From contig CAJPFI010000013.1 in assembly GCA_905339295.1 (NCBI GenBank), positions 1-64,000 on the forward strand: a stretch of DNA of 64,000 bases. The letters run 5' to 3'. The DNA comes from Burkholderiales bacterium (GTDB lineage Bacteria; Pseudomonadota; Gammaproteobacteria; Burkholderiales; Casimicrobiaceae). Below are positions 1 to 8,512 of the stretch, in pieces. The notes under the pieces are model-generated. The model did no database searches. It was not told the origin of the DNA and saw only the letters and a list, made by a program, of their open reading frames with translations. How positions within the stretch are numbered: position 1 is the first letter of the stretch; the number at the start of each line of letters is the position of its first letter. Both the position numbers and the translations under genes were made by a program.

Positions 1-2
1 CG

Positions 3-638
3 CTGGTGACGCTGCCGGCCGAGGTGTTCAACACCGGGCTGCAGGCGAACTACACGACGACGGTGGCCTGTACCGGGGCGACGCTGTCGGGCAGCACGCC
101 GGGGTCGACGTTCACGATGCCGGACAACGACGTCACCTGCACGTACACCAACACGCGCAAGGAAGCGACGCTGCAGCTGGTCAAGACGTGGATCTCCGCC
201 GTGGTCAACGACGCGGTCACGCTGTCCGCGAACGGGATCGTCAACAGTGCCGGCGCCGCGCTCAACGCGGTGGCCAACTCGGCGAACGAGTCCGATCCGG
301 GCGCGGTGGTGACGGTGTACGCGGGCGAGGTGGCGGCGATCTCCGAGGGCACCATCACCGGTTCCGGCAGCCAGTACCTGCAGAACCTGTCGTGCTCGGG
401 CAACGCCAACGGGCTCGTCGCGGGAAGCCTGACGATCTCGGGCAGCGACACGGCCGTCATCTGTACGTTCACCAACCAGCGCCTGATCCCGGCGCCGCCG
501 CCGGATCCAACGGTCCGCCCGGTGCCGGTGAACTCGCCGCTCGGGCTCGCGCTGATGGCCGCGTTGCTGGCCATCGCCGGGGCGTACGCGACGCGGCGTC
601 GCACCTCGCGTCCGGGGAAGGTTTTCCGCAGTCGCTGA
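3..638 (+). CDS. C-terminal part of a repetitive secreted surface protein with CTERM-type sorting tail (5' truncated)
   Basis: The reading frame is already open at the window edge, so only the last roughly 211 residues are seen. Two Ig-like/prealbumin-like repeat units are visible, each ending in a CTYTNTR or CTFTNQR motif with paired cysteines, typical of large bacterial adhesin-like proteins. The C-terminus has a proline-rich spacer (PAPPPDPTVRPVPV), a hydrophobic segment (about 20 residues, rich in Leu/Ala) and an Arg-rich tail (RRRTSR). This is the three-part layout of IPTL-CTERM/PEP-CTERM-like sorting signals, so surface anchoring is inferred. The exact ligand or function cannot be told. 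A terminator follows about 95 bp downstream. Confidence 0.7.
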   Translation: MVTLPAEVFNTGLQANYTTTVACTGATLSGSTPGSTFTMPDNDVTCTYTNTRKEATLQLVKTWISAVVNDAVTLSANGIVNSAGAALNAVANSANESDPGAVVTVYAGEVAAISEGTITGSGSQYLQNLSCSGNANGLVAGSLTISGSDTAVICTFTNQRLIPAPPPDPTVRPVPVNSPLGLALMAALLAIAGAYATRRRTSRPGKVFRSR

Positions 639-732
639 CGTTGGGTCCAGGAGGAGCGGGCCGGTGACGAGCCGGCCCGTGATGGAAGCGGGGCAGGGGG
701 AGCGAAGCAGAAGAGAGGGACCAAAACAAAAG

Positions 733-766
733 GGCCGGGCGCCGCGAGGCTCCCGGCCTTTCGCTT
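733..766 (+). terminator. Intrinsic terminator after the surface-protein gene
   Basis: A 7-bp perfect stem GGCCGGG (733-739) / CCCGGCC (752-758) with a 12-nt loop is preceded by an A-rich stretch and followed by TTTCGCTTT. It fits rho-independent termination of the upstream gene. Confidence 0.6.
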
Positions 767-896
767 TGGGCGGCAGCGGTCCGGGTCACCGCCCCCCATG
801 TGGGTCGGTCTTCAGCCCGACAGTCACCGACCGGCGCACACGGACCTGGTGAGTTGCCGGCCGTGAGCGGGTCCGTTTCCGCCCCCCGACGGCGGC

Positions 897-1958
897 TTAC
901 CGCCGCGCCTCCAGGATCAGGTTGAACGGCGTGGCGAGGGCACGGCGGAAGTGGGTGAAGCCGGCAGCCTTGACGATGGAGCCGAGGCGCTCGGGGCCGG
1001 CCTGCGCGCCGAGGGAGTGGGAGCCGTGCTCGGAGATGGCGTGCGGGACGCAGATGGTGCTCGAGCCGGCGTAGTAGAGGCGACCGATCGGCCCGACGTT
1101 CTGCTCGACCTTGTCGTGGGCGAAGGGCTCGACGAGCATCACGGTGCCTTCCGGGGCGAGCGACTTCGCGGCGTGCTTGAGGGCGCGGTCGGGGTGGCCC
1201 ATGTCGTGGAGGCAGTCGAAGAAGGCGATGAGGTCGTAGTCGAGCGCCGGGTATTCGGTCGCCCTGGCGATCTCGAAGGTGACGCGGTCGGCGACGCCGG
1301 CGTCCTGCGCGATCCTGCGCGCCGCCGCGATGGAGGCGGGGTGGGCGTCGAAGCCCCAGAAGCGGGAGTTGGGGAAGGCCTTCGCCATGATGACGGTCGA
1401 GTGCCCGTGGCCGCAGCCGACGTCGGCGACCTTCGCGCCCTTCTCGAGCTTCGGCACCACGCCCTCGAGGGCCGGGAGCCACTCCGGGACGAGGCTCGCC
1501 TGGTAGCCGTTGCGGTAGAAGGCGGCGACGCCGCAGAAGAGGCGCTCGTGGTGATCGCCCCAGGAGATGCCCTGGCCGGTGCGGAAGGCCGCGAGGATCT
1601 TCTCCTCGTCGAACCACATCGAGGCGTTGACCGACCAGGCGTTCGGGAAGAAGACGGGACTGTCATCGTCGGCGAGCACCATCGCCTGCTCGGGCGTCAT
1701 CTCGTAGGTCTCGCTCGAAGGGTGGTAGGCGAGGTAGCCGCCCGCCACCTGCGAGTTCGCCCACTCGCGCACGTAGCGCTCGGCGCAGCCGCTGCGCTTC
1801 GCGAGCTCGGCCGCGCTGACCGGGCCGGCGCCCTTCAGGGCCCGGAAGAGGCCGAGCTTGTGGCCGAGGTTCATCATCACGCCGCCCTGGGCGCCTGAGA
1901 GGTCGCTCAGCGCCTGGGTGACGACGGCTTCCAGCTTGGCGGAATCGAGTTGTTGCAT
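897..1958 (-). CDS. SAM-dependent methyltransferase with N-terminal winged-helix domain
   Basis: This 353-residue protein has a winged-helix/dimerisation-like N-terminus (about residues 10-90, with SAAELAKRSGCAERYVREW) followed by a class I methyltransferase fold. Motif I is VADVGCGHGHST (about 177-188), with later DLIAFFDCLHDMGHPD and a motif IV/V-like TVMLVEPF. The layout resembles small-molecule O-methyltransferases and similar two-domain enzymes; the substrate is unknown. ATG at 1958 is chosen because AGGAGA lies just upstream. The gene is divergent from the GlxA-type regulator at 2064, with a 105-bp shared gap, which suggests but does not prove that the regulator controls it. Confidence 0.8.
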   Translation of the reverse strand: MQQLDSAKLEAVVTQALSDLSGAQGGVMMNLGHKLGLFRALKGAGPVSAAELAKRSGCAERYVREWANSQVAGGYLAYHPSSETYEMTPEQAMVLADDDSPVFFPNAWSVNASMWFDEEKILAAFRTGQGISWGDHHERLFCGVAAFYRNGYQASLVPEWLPALEGVVPKLEKGAKVADVGCGHGHSTVIMAKAFPNSRFWGFDAHPASIAAARRIAQDAGVADRVTFEIARATEYPALDYDLIAFFDCLHDMGHPDRALKHAAKSLAPEGTVMLVEPFAHDKVEQNVGPIGRLYYAGSSTICVPHAISEHGSHSLGAQAGPERLGSIVKAAGFTHFRRALATPFNLILEARR

Positions 1959-2063
1959 CGCGGGTCTCCTGTGCTTTGGTTGCAATGGGAGCGAACGATG
2001 CCGGTTGCAGGGACGCGGGGCGAGAGCGTAACCTGCCGCCCGCGGTCCAAAACGGCCACTCGC

Positions 2064-3077
2064 ATGTCGAAGCCCATCCACGTCAGCCTGGTCGCGATCC
2101 CCGACGCGTCGATCTCGACGCTGCACGGGCTCTACGACGTATTGAGCAGCTTCACGATGCTGCGCCGGCTGGACGACGCGATCCCGGAGGAGGCGCCATT
2201 CGACGTGGAGATCGTCGGCGCGCTGGAGGGACCGGTGACGCTCGCGAGCGGGCTGGTGGCGCGCACCCACCGCGGCGTGGGTGACATCGAGGAAACCGAC
2301 GTGGTGATCGTGCCCTCGGTAGTGCTGAACGCCGAGGGCTGGAAGACCGGCCGCTACCCGGAACTCGCGGCGTGGCTGAAGAAGGCGCACCAGCGGGGCG
2401 CGACGCTCTGCTCGGCGTGCTCGGGCGCGTTCCTCATCGCCGAGACCGGGCTCCTCGACGGCCGCGACATCACGGTCCATTGGGGCTACGCGCCGAGGTT
2501 CCGCGCCACCTTTCCGCGCGTCGTGCTCCACCCCGAGCGCTCGCTCGTGATCTCCGGGGAGCGCGGCGAGATCGTCTCCTCCGGTGCTTCGATGTCGTGG
2601 CACGACCTGGTGCTCTACCTCATCGCACGGCACGTCGGGCCGACGGCGGCGCAGACGGTGGCGAAGTTCTTCGCCCTGCAGTGGCACCGCGACGGGCTCG
2701 GGCCGTACATGATCTTCGCGGGCCGCAGCGACCACGGCGACGCCGCGATCCTCGCCGCGCAGCGGTGGCTCGCGAAGCATTTCCCGGTCGCCGACCCGGT
2801 GGTGGAGATGGTGCGGCGCTCGGGTCTCGCCGAGCGCACCTTCAAGCGGCGCTTCCAGGCCGCGACCGGCCACGCGCCGCTCGCCTACGTGCAGCAGCTG
2901 CGCATCGAGGACGCCAAGCGCAGGCTCGAGCGCACGAACGAGCCGATCGACGAGATCGGCTGGCGCGTCGGCTACGAGAACCCGGCGTTCTTCCGGCGGC
3001 TCTTCAAACGGGTGACCGGCGTGACGCCGGGCCACTACCGCCGGCAGTTCCAGGTCCCGGTGGTCGCCAGAAGCTGA
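2064..3077 (+). CDS. GlxA-type AraC-family transcriptional regulator (DJ-1/PfpI-like domain plus AraC HTH)
   Basis: The 337-residue protein has an N-terminal DJ-1/PfpI amidase-like sensor domain (about 5-190) with a nucleophile-elbow-like LCSACSGAF (Cys116, Cys119). A C-terminal AraC double helix-turn-helix follows (about 235-335: GLAERTFKRRFQAATGHAP and GYENPAFFRRLFKRVTGVTP). Members of this family are DNA-binding regulators; the DJ-1 part usually acts as a ligand sensor rather than an enzyme. ATG at 2064 is preferred because the fold starts immediately after it; the open frame further upstream has no conserved content. It is divergent from the methyltransferase gene, its most likely target. 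Confidence 0.85.
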   Translation: MSKPIHVSLVAIPDASISTLHGLYDVLSSFTMLRRLDDAIPEEAPFDVEIVGALEGPVTLASGLVARTHRGVGDIEETDVVIVPSVVLNAEGWKTGRYPELAAWLKKAHQRGATLCSACSGAFLIAETGLLDGRDITVHWGYAPRFRATFPRVVLHPERSLVISGERGEIVSSGASMSWHDLVLYLIARHVGPTAAQTVAKFFALQWHRDGLGPYMIFAGRSDHGDAAILAAQRWLAKHFPVADPVVEMVRRSGLAERTFKRRFQAATGHAPLAYVQQLRIEDAKRRLERTNEPIDEIGWRVGYENPAFFRRLFKRVTGVTPGHYRRQFQVPVVARS

Positions 3078-3194
3078 GCGAGGCGGCCCGCGCATCGCTC
3101 GCGCGGCGACATTCGGGAAACGATTCTGGCCGCGCGCGAAGCCGGCTGGATGCATGCCGCGCGTAGCCTCCCCGGCGCGCCAAACGATCCAGTG

Positions 3195-3600
3195 GAAGTG
3201 CAGAGGGGCATCGAGGCTGGAACCGAAGCGGTGGATGAAGGCGACGGCGCCGAGACGGGCCGCGGGGGGCGAACCAGGGCTGTGCGCGCGCGGGCTTTGC
3301 TCCACCGCGCGCAGGAACAAGAGCCGCGTCGTACGCTGAAGGCGGGCCTCGCGTTCCGGGAAGTGGCGCAGGCGCTCGGGCACCGAAACCACCCGCTGCC
3401 GCGCCGGCACGCTTGGCAGAACGTGATCGGTGAGATGCGCTGCCCTCGCCACCATGCGCCGGCTGCCGAACGATGGGCACGCGCTGAGCCCCCTGCACGA
3501 GAACGCGATCAGGAAGTGGTGCCCGCACTGTCCGCACCGCGCCCGGGCAAAGCCTCGGGCGCGGGTGCCGCGGTCGAGGCGGCGGCGGAACTCCCGCCCA
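3195..3600 (-). pseudogene. Decayed IS91-family transposase fragment
   Basis: This gene-poor stretch (3078-3656) reads on the minus strand as the middle of an IS91-family transposase. It has a zinc-ribbon-like CGQCGHHFLIAFSC, then LSACPSFGSRRM, AHLTDHVLPSVPARQ, and finally GAVAFIHRFGSSLD followed by LHFHWIV, the His-x-His region of the Y2/HUH-type transposase family. About 130 residues are recognisable, whereas full proteins are roughly 400-500. There is no credible start, the C-terminal catalytic part is missing and no intact element ends are visible. It is a relic, not an active element. Recognition rests on remembered family motifs. Confidence 0.7.
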
Positions 3601-3656
3601 ACACGACGTGTGCTTCTTTCCTGAACCGCGAACCCGGCGGAGCGCCGCAAGCCGGA

Positions 3657-4889
3657 TCAACCGGCAGCGGGCGCCGTCCCGAGCGGGGACGCCACCTCCA
3701 CGACACCTTCCGCGACGAGCCGGTCGACCTCCGCGTCCGAATACCCCGCCTCCGCCAGCACCTCGCGCGTGTGCTCGCCCAGCATCGGCGCCGGCCGCGT
3801 GATCGACGTCGGCGTCGCCGAGAAATGCACCGGGCAGCCGAGCGCCCTGGTCGCGCCCGCCTGCGGATGCACGAGGTCGACGACCATGCCGCGCGCGAGC
3901 GCCTGCGGATCGGCGAGCGCCTCGTTCATCGTGTTCACCGGACCGACCGGCACGCCCGCCGCGTCGAATGCAGCGATCCACTCCGCCTTGGTACGCGTCG
4001 CGAGCACGCCGTTCATCAGCGCGACCAGCGCAGCGAGGTTCGCCATCCGGTCGCTGTTGCTCGCGAAGCGCGCGTCGTCGCGCCATTCGGGATGGCCCAG
4101 CACGTCGGCGATGCGCTCCCAGTTCGCCTGGTTGGCGCCGCCGATGTTGATCCAGCCGTCCTTCGCGCGAAACGCCTGGTAGGGAGCCGTGAGGATGTGC
4201 GCCGAGCCGGTGGGTCCCGGCGAGACGCCGGTCGCGAACGCGATCGCCGCGTGCCAGTAGGTCTGCTGCAGCGCCGCTTCCATCAACGACGTATCGACCA
4301 CCTGTCCCTGCCCGGTGCGGATCCTGTGCGCCCACGCGGCGAGGATGCCGGCGACCGCGAGGATGCCCGCGTTGATGTCGGCCACCGAATTGCCCGTCTT
4401 GACCGGCGGGCCGCCCGGCTCGCCGGTGATCGACATCAGGCCCGAGACGCCCTGCGCGATCAGGTCGAAGCCGCCCTTGTCGGCGTAGGGGCCGTCGCGC
4501 CCGTAGCCGGAGATCGCGCAGTAGATGAGCCCCGGGTTCTCGGCGGCGAGGACGTCGTAGCCCAGCCCCAGCTTCTCGAGCGTGCCGCGCCGGTAGTTCT
4601 CGGTGAGCACGTCGGCCGTGCGCACGAGTCTGAGCAGGATCTCGCGGCCCTGCGCGAGCTTCAGGTTGAGCGCGATGCCGCGCTTGTTGCGGTTGAGGAT
4701 CAGGAACGGGGCGGACACGCCGTTGACGCGCGGCTCGCGGTAGCTGCGTGAATCGTCGCCGCCGGGCAGCTTCTCGACCTTCACGACGTCCGCGCCCATG
4801 TCCGCGAGCATCATTCCCGCGGTGGGGCCGGCCATGATCTGCGCGAGCTCGAGCACGCGCATGCCGGCGAGCGGGCCGGACGCCGCCAT
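3657..4889 (-). CDS. CaiB/BaiF family (class III) CoA-transferase
   Basis: The 410-residue protein has the usual length and opening of formyl-CoA-transferase-like enzymes: GMRVLELAQIMAGPTAGM, then ADVVKVEKLPGGDDSR and the NRNKRGIALNL segment. The family's catalytic aspartate is Asp171 in NSVADINAGI, the equivalent of Asp169 in oxalate-pathway Frc. It should move CoA between a carboxylic acid and an acyl-CoA donor, activating the acid imported by the linked TRAP system; the real acid is unknown. Its ATG overlaps the stop of the crotonase gene (ATGA), so it is the last gene of the operon that starts at 9718. Confidence 0.88.
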   Translation of the reverse strand: MAASGPLAGMRVLELAQIMAGPTAGMMLADMGADVVKVEKLPGGDDSRSYREPRVNGVSAPFLILNRNKRGIALNLKLAQGREILLRLVRTADVLTENYRRGTLEKLGLGYDVLAAENPGLIYCAISGYGRDGPYADKGGFDLIAQGVSGLMSITGEPGGPPVKTGNSVADINAGILAVAGILAAWAHRIRTGQGQVVDTSLMEAALQQTYWHAAIAFATGVSPGPTGSAHILTAPYQAFRAKDGWINIGGANQANWERIADVLGHPEWRDDARFASNSDRMANLAALVALMNGVLATRTKAEWIAAFDAAGVPVGPVNTMNEALADPQALARGMVVDLVHPQAGATRALGCPVHFSATPTSITRPAPMLGEHTREVLAEAGYSDAEVDRLVAEGVVEVASPLGTAPAAG

Positions 4890-5677
4890 CACCGGCCCTT
4901 GAAGCGCGGCGGGACCTTGGCGAGGAACGCGGCGTAGCCGATCCTGAAGTCCTCGGTGTCGAAGCAGTCGAAGCACTCGTCGCGCTCGGCGGGCGAGAGC
5001 GGCGCGCCCTGCTCGAGACGTCGCGCGAACTTCTTGTGCCAGCGCGCGACCAGCGGCGCGCCCTCGGCGATGCGCCGCGCCGTCGCCGCCGCCTCGGCGG
5101 CGACGTCCGCGTCCGGCACGACGCGCGTGACGAGTCCCTTCTCCTTCGCCTCGCCCGCGTCGAAGATCCGCCCCTCGAGCAGGATCTCGAGCGCGACGGC
5201 CGGGCCCACGAGCCGCACGAGCGGCGCCATTTCGGCGTAAGCCATCACCAGGCCGAGGTTCTTGATCGGCGCCCCGAACCGGCTCGAGGCGCCGCAGATG
5301 CGCAGGTCGCACAGCGCCGCGATCTCGAGCCCGCCACCCACGCAGATGCCGTGGATCTGCGCGACCAGCGGATGGCGGCAGCGCGCCAGCGCGTCGGCCG
5401 TGCGGTGCATCACCTCGCCGTACTCGATCGCCTGCGCCTTGTTGGCGCGCTGGGTCGCGAACTCCGCGATGTCGTTGCCCGGCGAGAACGCCCGCTCGCC
5501 GGCCCCGCGCACGAGGATGCAACGCACCGCCTCGTCGGCGGACAGTACATCGACCGTCTCGCCCAGCATCCCCCACATCGCGCGCGTGAGTGCGTTGAGC
5601 TTCTCCGGGCGATTCAACACGATCGTGGCGATCGCGCCGTCGCGCTCCACGCGGACCAGGTCGGCCGACTCGGTCAT
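4889..5677 (-). CDS. Crotonase-superfamily enzyme (enoyl-CoA hydratase/isomerase-like)
   Basis: The 262-residue protein has the crotonase fold. The oxyanion region is AFSPGNDIAEF (about 63-73), and the HGICVGGGLEIAALCDL helix-strand carries Glu118, the equivalent of the first catalytic glutamate. The second catalytic glutamate of true hydratases, normally in a PE motif before LG, is replaced: the sequence is FGAPIKNLGL, with Ile138. It may therefore be a different crotonase reaction (isomerase, dehydratase, hydrolase or lyase). Start and stop overlap both neighbours by ATGA junctions (dctM upstream, CoA-transferase downstream), which implies coupled translation and a shared pathway acting on a CoA thioester. 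Confidence 0.85.
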   Translation of the reverse strand: MTESADLVRVERDGAIATIVLNRPEKLNALTRAMWGMLGETVDVLSADEAVRCILVRGAGERAFSPGNDIAEFATQRANKAQAIEYGEVMHRTADALARCRHPLVAQIHGICVGGGLEIAALCDLRICGASSRFGAPIKNLGLVMAYAEMAPLVRLVGPAVALEILLEGRIFDAGEAKEKGLVTRVVPDADVAAEAAATARRIAEGAPLVARWHKKFARRLEQGAPLSPAERDECFDCFDTEDFRIGYAAFLAKVPPRFKGR

Positions 5678-6957
5678 CGGTAGAACACGTCGACCAGCCC
5701 GAGCGTCGTGACCGGCACGTAGGTGACCAGCATCAGCGTCGCCAGCAGCACCAGGATGAACGGGATGTTCGCGCGGGTCACGTCCCAGACGTTCTCCTTG
5801 GCGATCGAGCAGGTGATCATCAGGACGCTCGCGACTGGCGGCGTCTGCTGGCCGATCGCGAGGTTGAGCGTCACCATGACGCCGAAGTGCACCGGGTCGA
5901 TGCCGACCGCGGTCACCAGCGGCATCACGATCGGCACCACCAGGATGATCGCCGCCGCCGAATGCAGGAACATCCCGATGAACAGGAAAAAGATGTTGAG
6001 CAGCGCGAGCACCGCCCATTTCTCGCGCGTGACGTCCATCAGCGCCGCCGCGAGCTTCTGCGGGAGCTGTGCCTCGGTCAGGTAGAGGCCGAGCAACGTC
6101 GACGAGGCCACCAGCAGCATCACCACGCCGGTCTGGACGCCGCCGTCGATGATGGCGTCGCGCAGGTGCTTCCAGTCGAGCTCGCGGTAGATGAACAGTC
6201 CCACGAACAGCGCGGCGACGACCGCGAGCGCCGCACCCTCGGTGGCGGTGACGACACCGCCGAAGATGCCGCCCAGGATGATGAGCGGCAGTGTCAGCGC
6301 CCAGCTCGCGTCCTTGAAGCTCGCCCACAGTCGCCGGAACTTGAACGGGTCCTCGACCGGCCAGTTGTACTTGACCGCGTAGTAGTGGCACAGGCCCATC
6401 ATCGCGAAGCCGGCGATGAGGCCGGGAACGATGCCGGCGACGAAGAGCTGGACCACCGAGGTCCCGGCCATCACCGCGTAGAGGATCATCGGGATCGACG
6501 GCGGGATGATGATCGCGAGCGAGGCGGACGACGAGGTGACCGCGGCCGTGAACGGCCCGCTGTAGCCCCGCTTCTTCATCGCGGGGATCAGGATGGGTCC
6601 GGTCGCGGCGACGTCGGCGACTGCCGAGCCGGAGATCTCGGCGAAGAACATCGACGTGACGACGTTCACCTGGGCGAGCGCGCCCTTCATCGACCCGAGC
6701 ATCGCGCTGCAGAAGTCGATCAGGCGCTTCGAGATGCCCGACGTGTTCATGATCGCGCCGGCGAGGATGAACAACGGAATCGCGATCAGCGGGAAGCTGG
6801 TTGCGCCCTGGTACATGGCGATCGCCAGATTGGGCAGGCTCGGCGTTCCCTGCGTGGCTAGCATCGCGACGACCGCGGCGATGCCGAGCGCCACCGCGAT
6901 CGGCACGTTGATCAGCACCAGCGCGACGACACAGGCGAAGACCAGGACGCCGCTCAT
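5674..6957 (-). CDS. dctM: TRAP transporter large permease subunit DctM
   Basis: The 427-residue integral membrane protein has about 12 hydrophobic segments and characteristic DctM motifs: AIPLFILAGAIMN, FFAEISGSAVADVAA and IIPPSIPMILYAV. It is the sodium-driven permease of a tripartite ATP-independent periplasmic transporter, usually for C4-dicarboxylates or other small carboxylates. It overlaps dctQ (start) and the crotonase gene (end) by ATGA. The substrate cannot be read from the permease; the downstream CoA-transferase and crotonase suggest a carboxylic acid. Confidence 0.92.
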   Translation of the reverse strand: MSGVLVFACVVALVLINVPIAVALGIAAVVAMLATQGTPSLPNLAIAMYQGATSFPLIAIPLFILAGAIMNTSGISKRLIDFCSAMLGSMKGALAQVNVVTSMFFAEISGSAVADVAATGPILIPAMKKRGYSGPFTAAVTSSSASLAIIIPPSIPMILYAVMAGTSVVQLFVAGIVPGLIAGFAMMGLCHYYAVKYNWPVEDPFKFRRLWASFKDASWALTLPLIILGGIFGGVVTATEGAALAVVAALFVGLFIYRELDWKHLRDAIIDGGVQTGVVMLLVASSTLLGLYLTEAQLPQKLAAALMDVTREKWAVLALLNIFFLFIGMFLHSAAAIILVVPIVMPLVTAVGIDPVHFGVMVTLNLAIGQQTPPVASVLMITCSIAKENVWDVTRANIPFILVLLATLMLVTYVPVTTLGLVDVFYR

Positions 6958-7415
6958 GGCTGCCTCGCCTCGCGCAACGTGTCGGGCAGCGCCAGCGCCT
7001 GGGCGACGATGAACAGGGTCGCGCAGATCGGGATCACCGACTGCGCCCAGGCCACCGACACCGGGATCGAGACCAGCTTGTCGCCGGCGAGCACCTCGAG
7101 CACCGCGTAGCCAACCCACGCCAGCAATACGAGGAACGCGAACACGGTCGCCTCGGCGAAGAGCGCCATCGGCACGCGGGCGCGGGGCGGCAGCAGGCGC
7201 ACCAGCTCCGGCACGCCGATGTGCGCCCGCTTGAGCGCGCCGAGGGCGGCCCCGCTGTAGGTCACCCAGGCGAGCAGGATCGAGGCGACCTCGTCGTACC
7301 AGGAGAGCGAGTAGCCGAGGTAGCGGAACACGACGCCCGCCGTCACCTCGACGGCGAGCGCCACCATGAACAGGATGACCATCCCCTCGAGGGCCCGCTC
7401 GAACCCTCGACGCAT
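6954..7415 (-). CDS. dctQ: TRAP transporter small permease subunit DctQ
   Basis: The protein is about 153 residues with four hydrophobic segments and the family signature VFRYLGYSLSWYDEVASILLAW. It forms the four-helix partner of DctM in the inner membrane. ATG at 7415 is chosen because GGTGGG precedes it at normal spacing; an in-frame GTG at 7427 would add four residues. The gap to dctP is 15 bp and the end overlaps dctM. Confidence 0.88.
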   Translation of the reverse strand: MRRGFERALEGMVILFMVALAVEVTAGVVFRYLGYSLSWYDEVASILLAWVTYSGAALGALKRAHIGVPELVRLLPPRARVPMALFAEATVFAFLVLLAWVGYAVLEVLAGDKLVSIPVSVAWAQSVIPICATLFIVAQALALPDTLREARQP

Positions 7416-7430
7416 GCCAGCACCCACCGG

Positions 7431-8435
7431 TTACTTGCCCAGCGCGATCGACTTGTCGATCAGCTGCTGCGCGCCCCGGACCTCCTTGCCGAACTCCTCG
7501 TAGACCGGCTTCGACGCGGCGATGAACGCGTCCTTGTCCGGCGTGTTCACCTGCATGCCGCCGGACCTGAGCTTGCCGAGGAGGTCGTCCTCGTCGCGCG
7601 CGGCGGTCTGGTAGACGAACGCCTGCGTCTCCTTCGCCGTGTCCTCGAGGATCTTGCGCACGTCGGCCGGCAGCGACGCCCACTTGCGCGTTCCCGCCGT
7701 CAGGTAGGCCGGCGTGTAGACGTGCCCGGTCAGCGTCAGGTACTTCTGGACTTCCTGGAACTTGGCGCTGTAGATCTGCGTGAACGGGTTCTCCTGGCCG
7801 TCCATCACGCCGGTCTGCAGCGCGGTGAACACCTCCGAGAACTTCATCGGGCTGGGGTTGGCGCCGTAGGCCTGGAACATCTTCACGCGCCACTTGCCCT
7901 CGGGCACGCGCAGCTTGATGCCCTTCAGGTCGTCGGGAACGTTGATCGGCCGCTTGCTGTTGGTGATGTGCCGGTAGCCGTTCTCCCACACGGCGACGAC
8001 CGTGAGGCCCTTCTTCTCGGCCTCGGGCGCGAGGCTCGGCCACACGACGTCGCGCTCGATGCGCTTCATGTGGTCGCGGTCCTTGACCAGGTAGGGCATC
8101 TCGAACATGCCGAACAGGTCGACCTCGGAGGACATGACCGTCGACGGCAGCGCGAGGTCGACGGTGCCGAGCTTGAGCTTCTGCAGCAGCTCCTTGTCGC
8201 CGCCGAGCTGGCTCGAGCCGAACACCACGACCTTCGCCTTGTTGCCGAGCTTCGCGTTGGCGCGGGCCGCGAACTCGTCGGAGCTCTTCTGGAACAGCGA
8301 GCCGGGCTCGCCGACGTGGCCGAGCTTGATCTCGACCTGTGCGCGCGCCGCTCCGGCGAACGCGAGACAGGCGGCGAGCGAGGCGAGCGTGAAGGCGACG
8401 GTGCGGCGTCGTGTCGCGGTGATCGGGATGTTCAT
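7431..8435 (-). CDS. dctP: TRAP transporter substrate-binding protein DctP
   Basis: The 334-residue periplasmic protein has a signal peptide (RRR n-region, hydrophobic core, cleavage near GAARA-Q33). The mature part shows the DctP fold: EIKLGHVGEPGSLFQKS, LPSTVMSSEVDLFGMFEMPY, LKGIKLRVPEGK with the ligand-binding arginine, and FTALQTGVMDGQENP. It captures an organic acid for DctQM. A strong ribosome-binding site (GGAGG) sits 7 nt before ATG. The gap to the aminotransferase gene is 77 bp. Confidence 0.93.
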   Translation of the reverse strand: MNIPITATRRRTVAFTLASLAACLAFAGAARAQVEIKLGHVGEPGSLFQKSSDEFAARANAKLGNKAKVVVFGSSQLGGDKELLQKLKLGTVDLALPSTVMSSEVDLFGMFEMPYLVKDRDHMKRIERDVVWPSLAPEAEKKGLTVVAVWENGYRHITNSKRPINVPDDLKGIKLRVPEGKWRVKMFQAYGANPSPMKFSEVFTALQTGVMDGQENPFTQIYSAKFQEVQKYLTLTGHVYTPAYLTAGTRKWASLPADVRKILEDTAKETQAFVYQTAARDEDDLLGKLRSGGMQVNTPDKDAFIAASKPVYEEFGKEVRGAQQLIDKSIALGK

Positions 8436-8512
8436 CGGAATCCTCCAGGGTGACGTCGTTGCTCGTGGTCCCACGCGCGCTCGATGCGGCGCGCTCGCTG
8501 CATCGTGAACCG

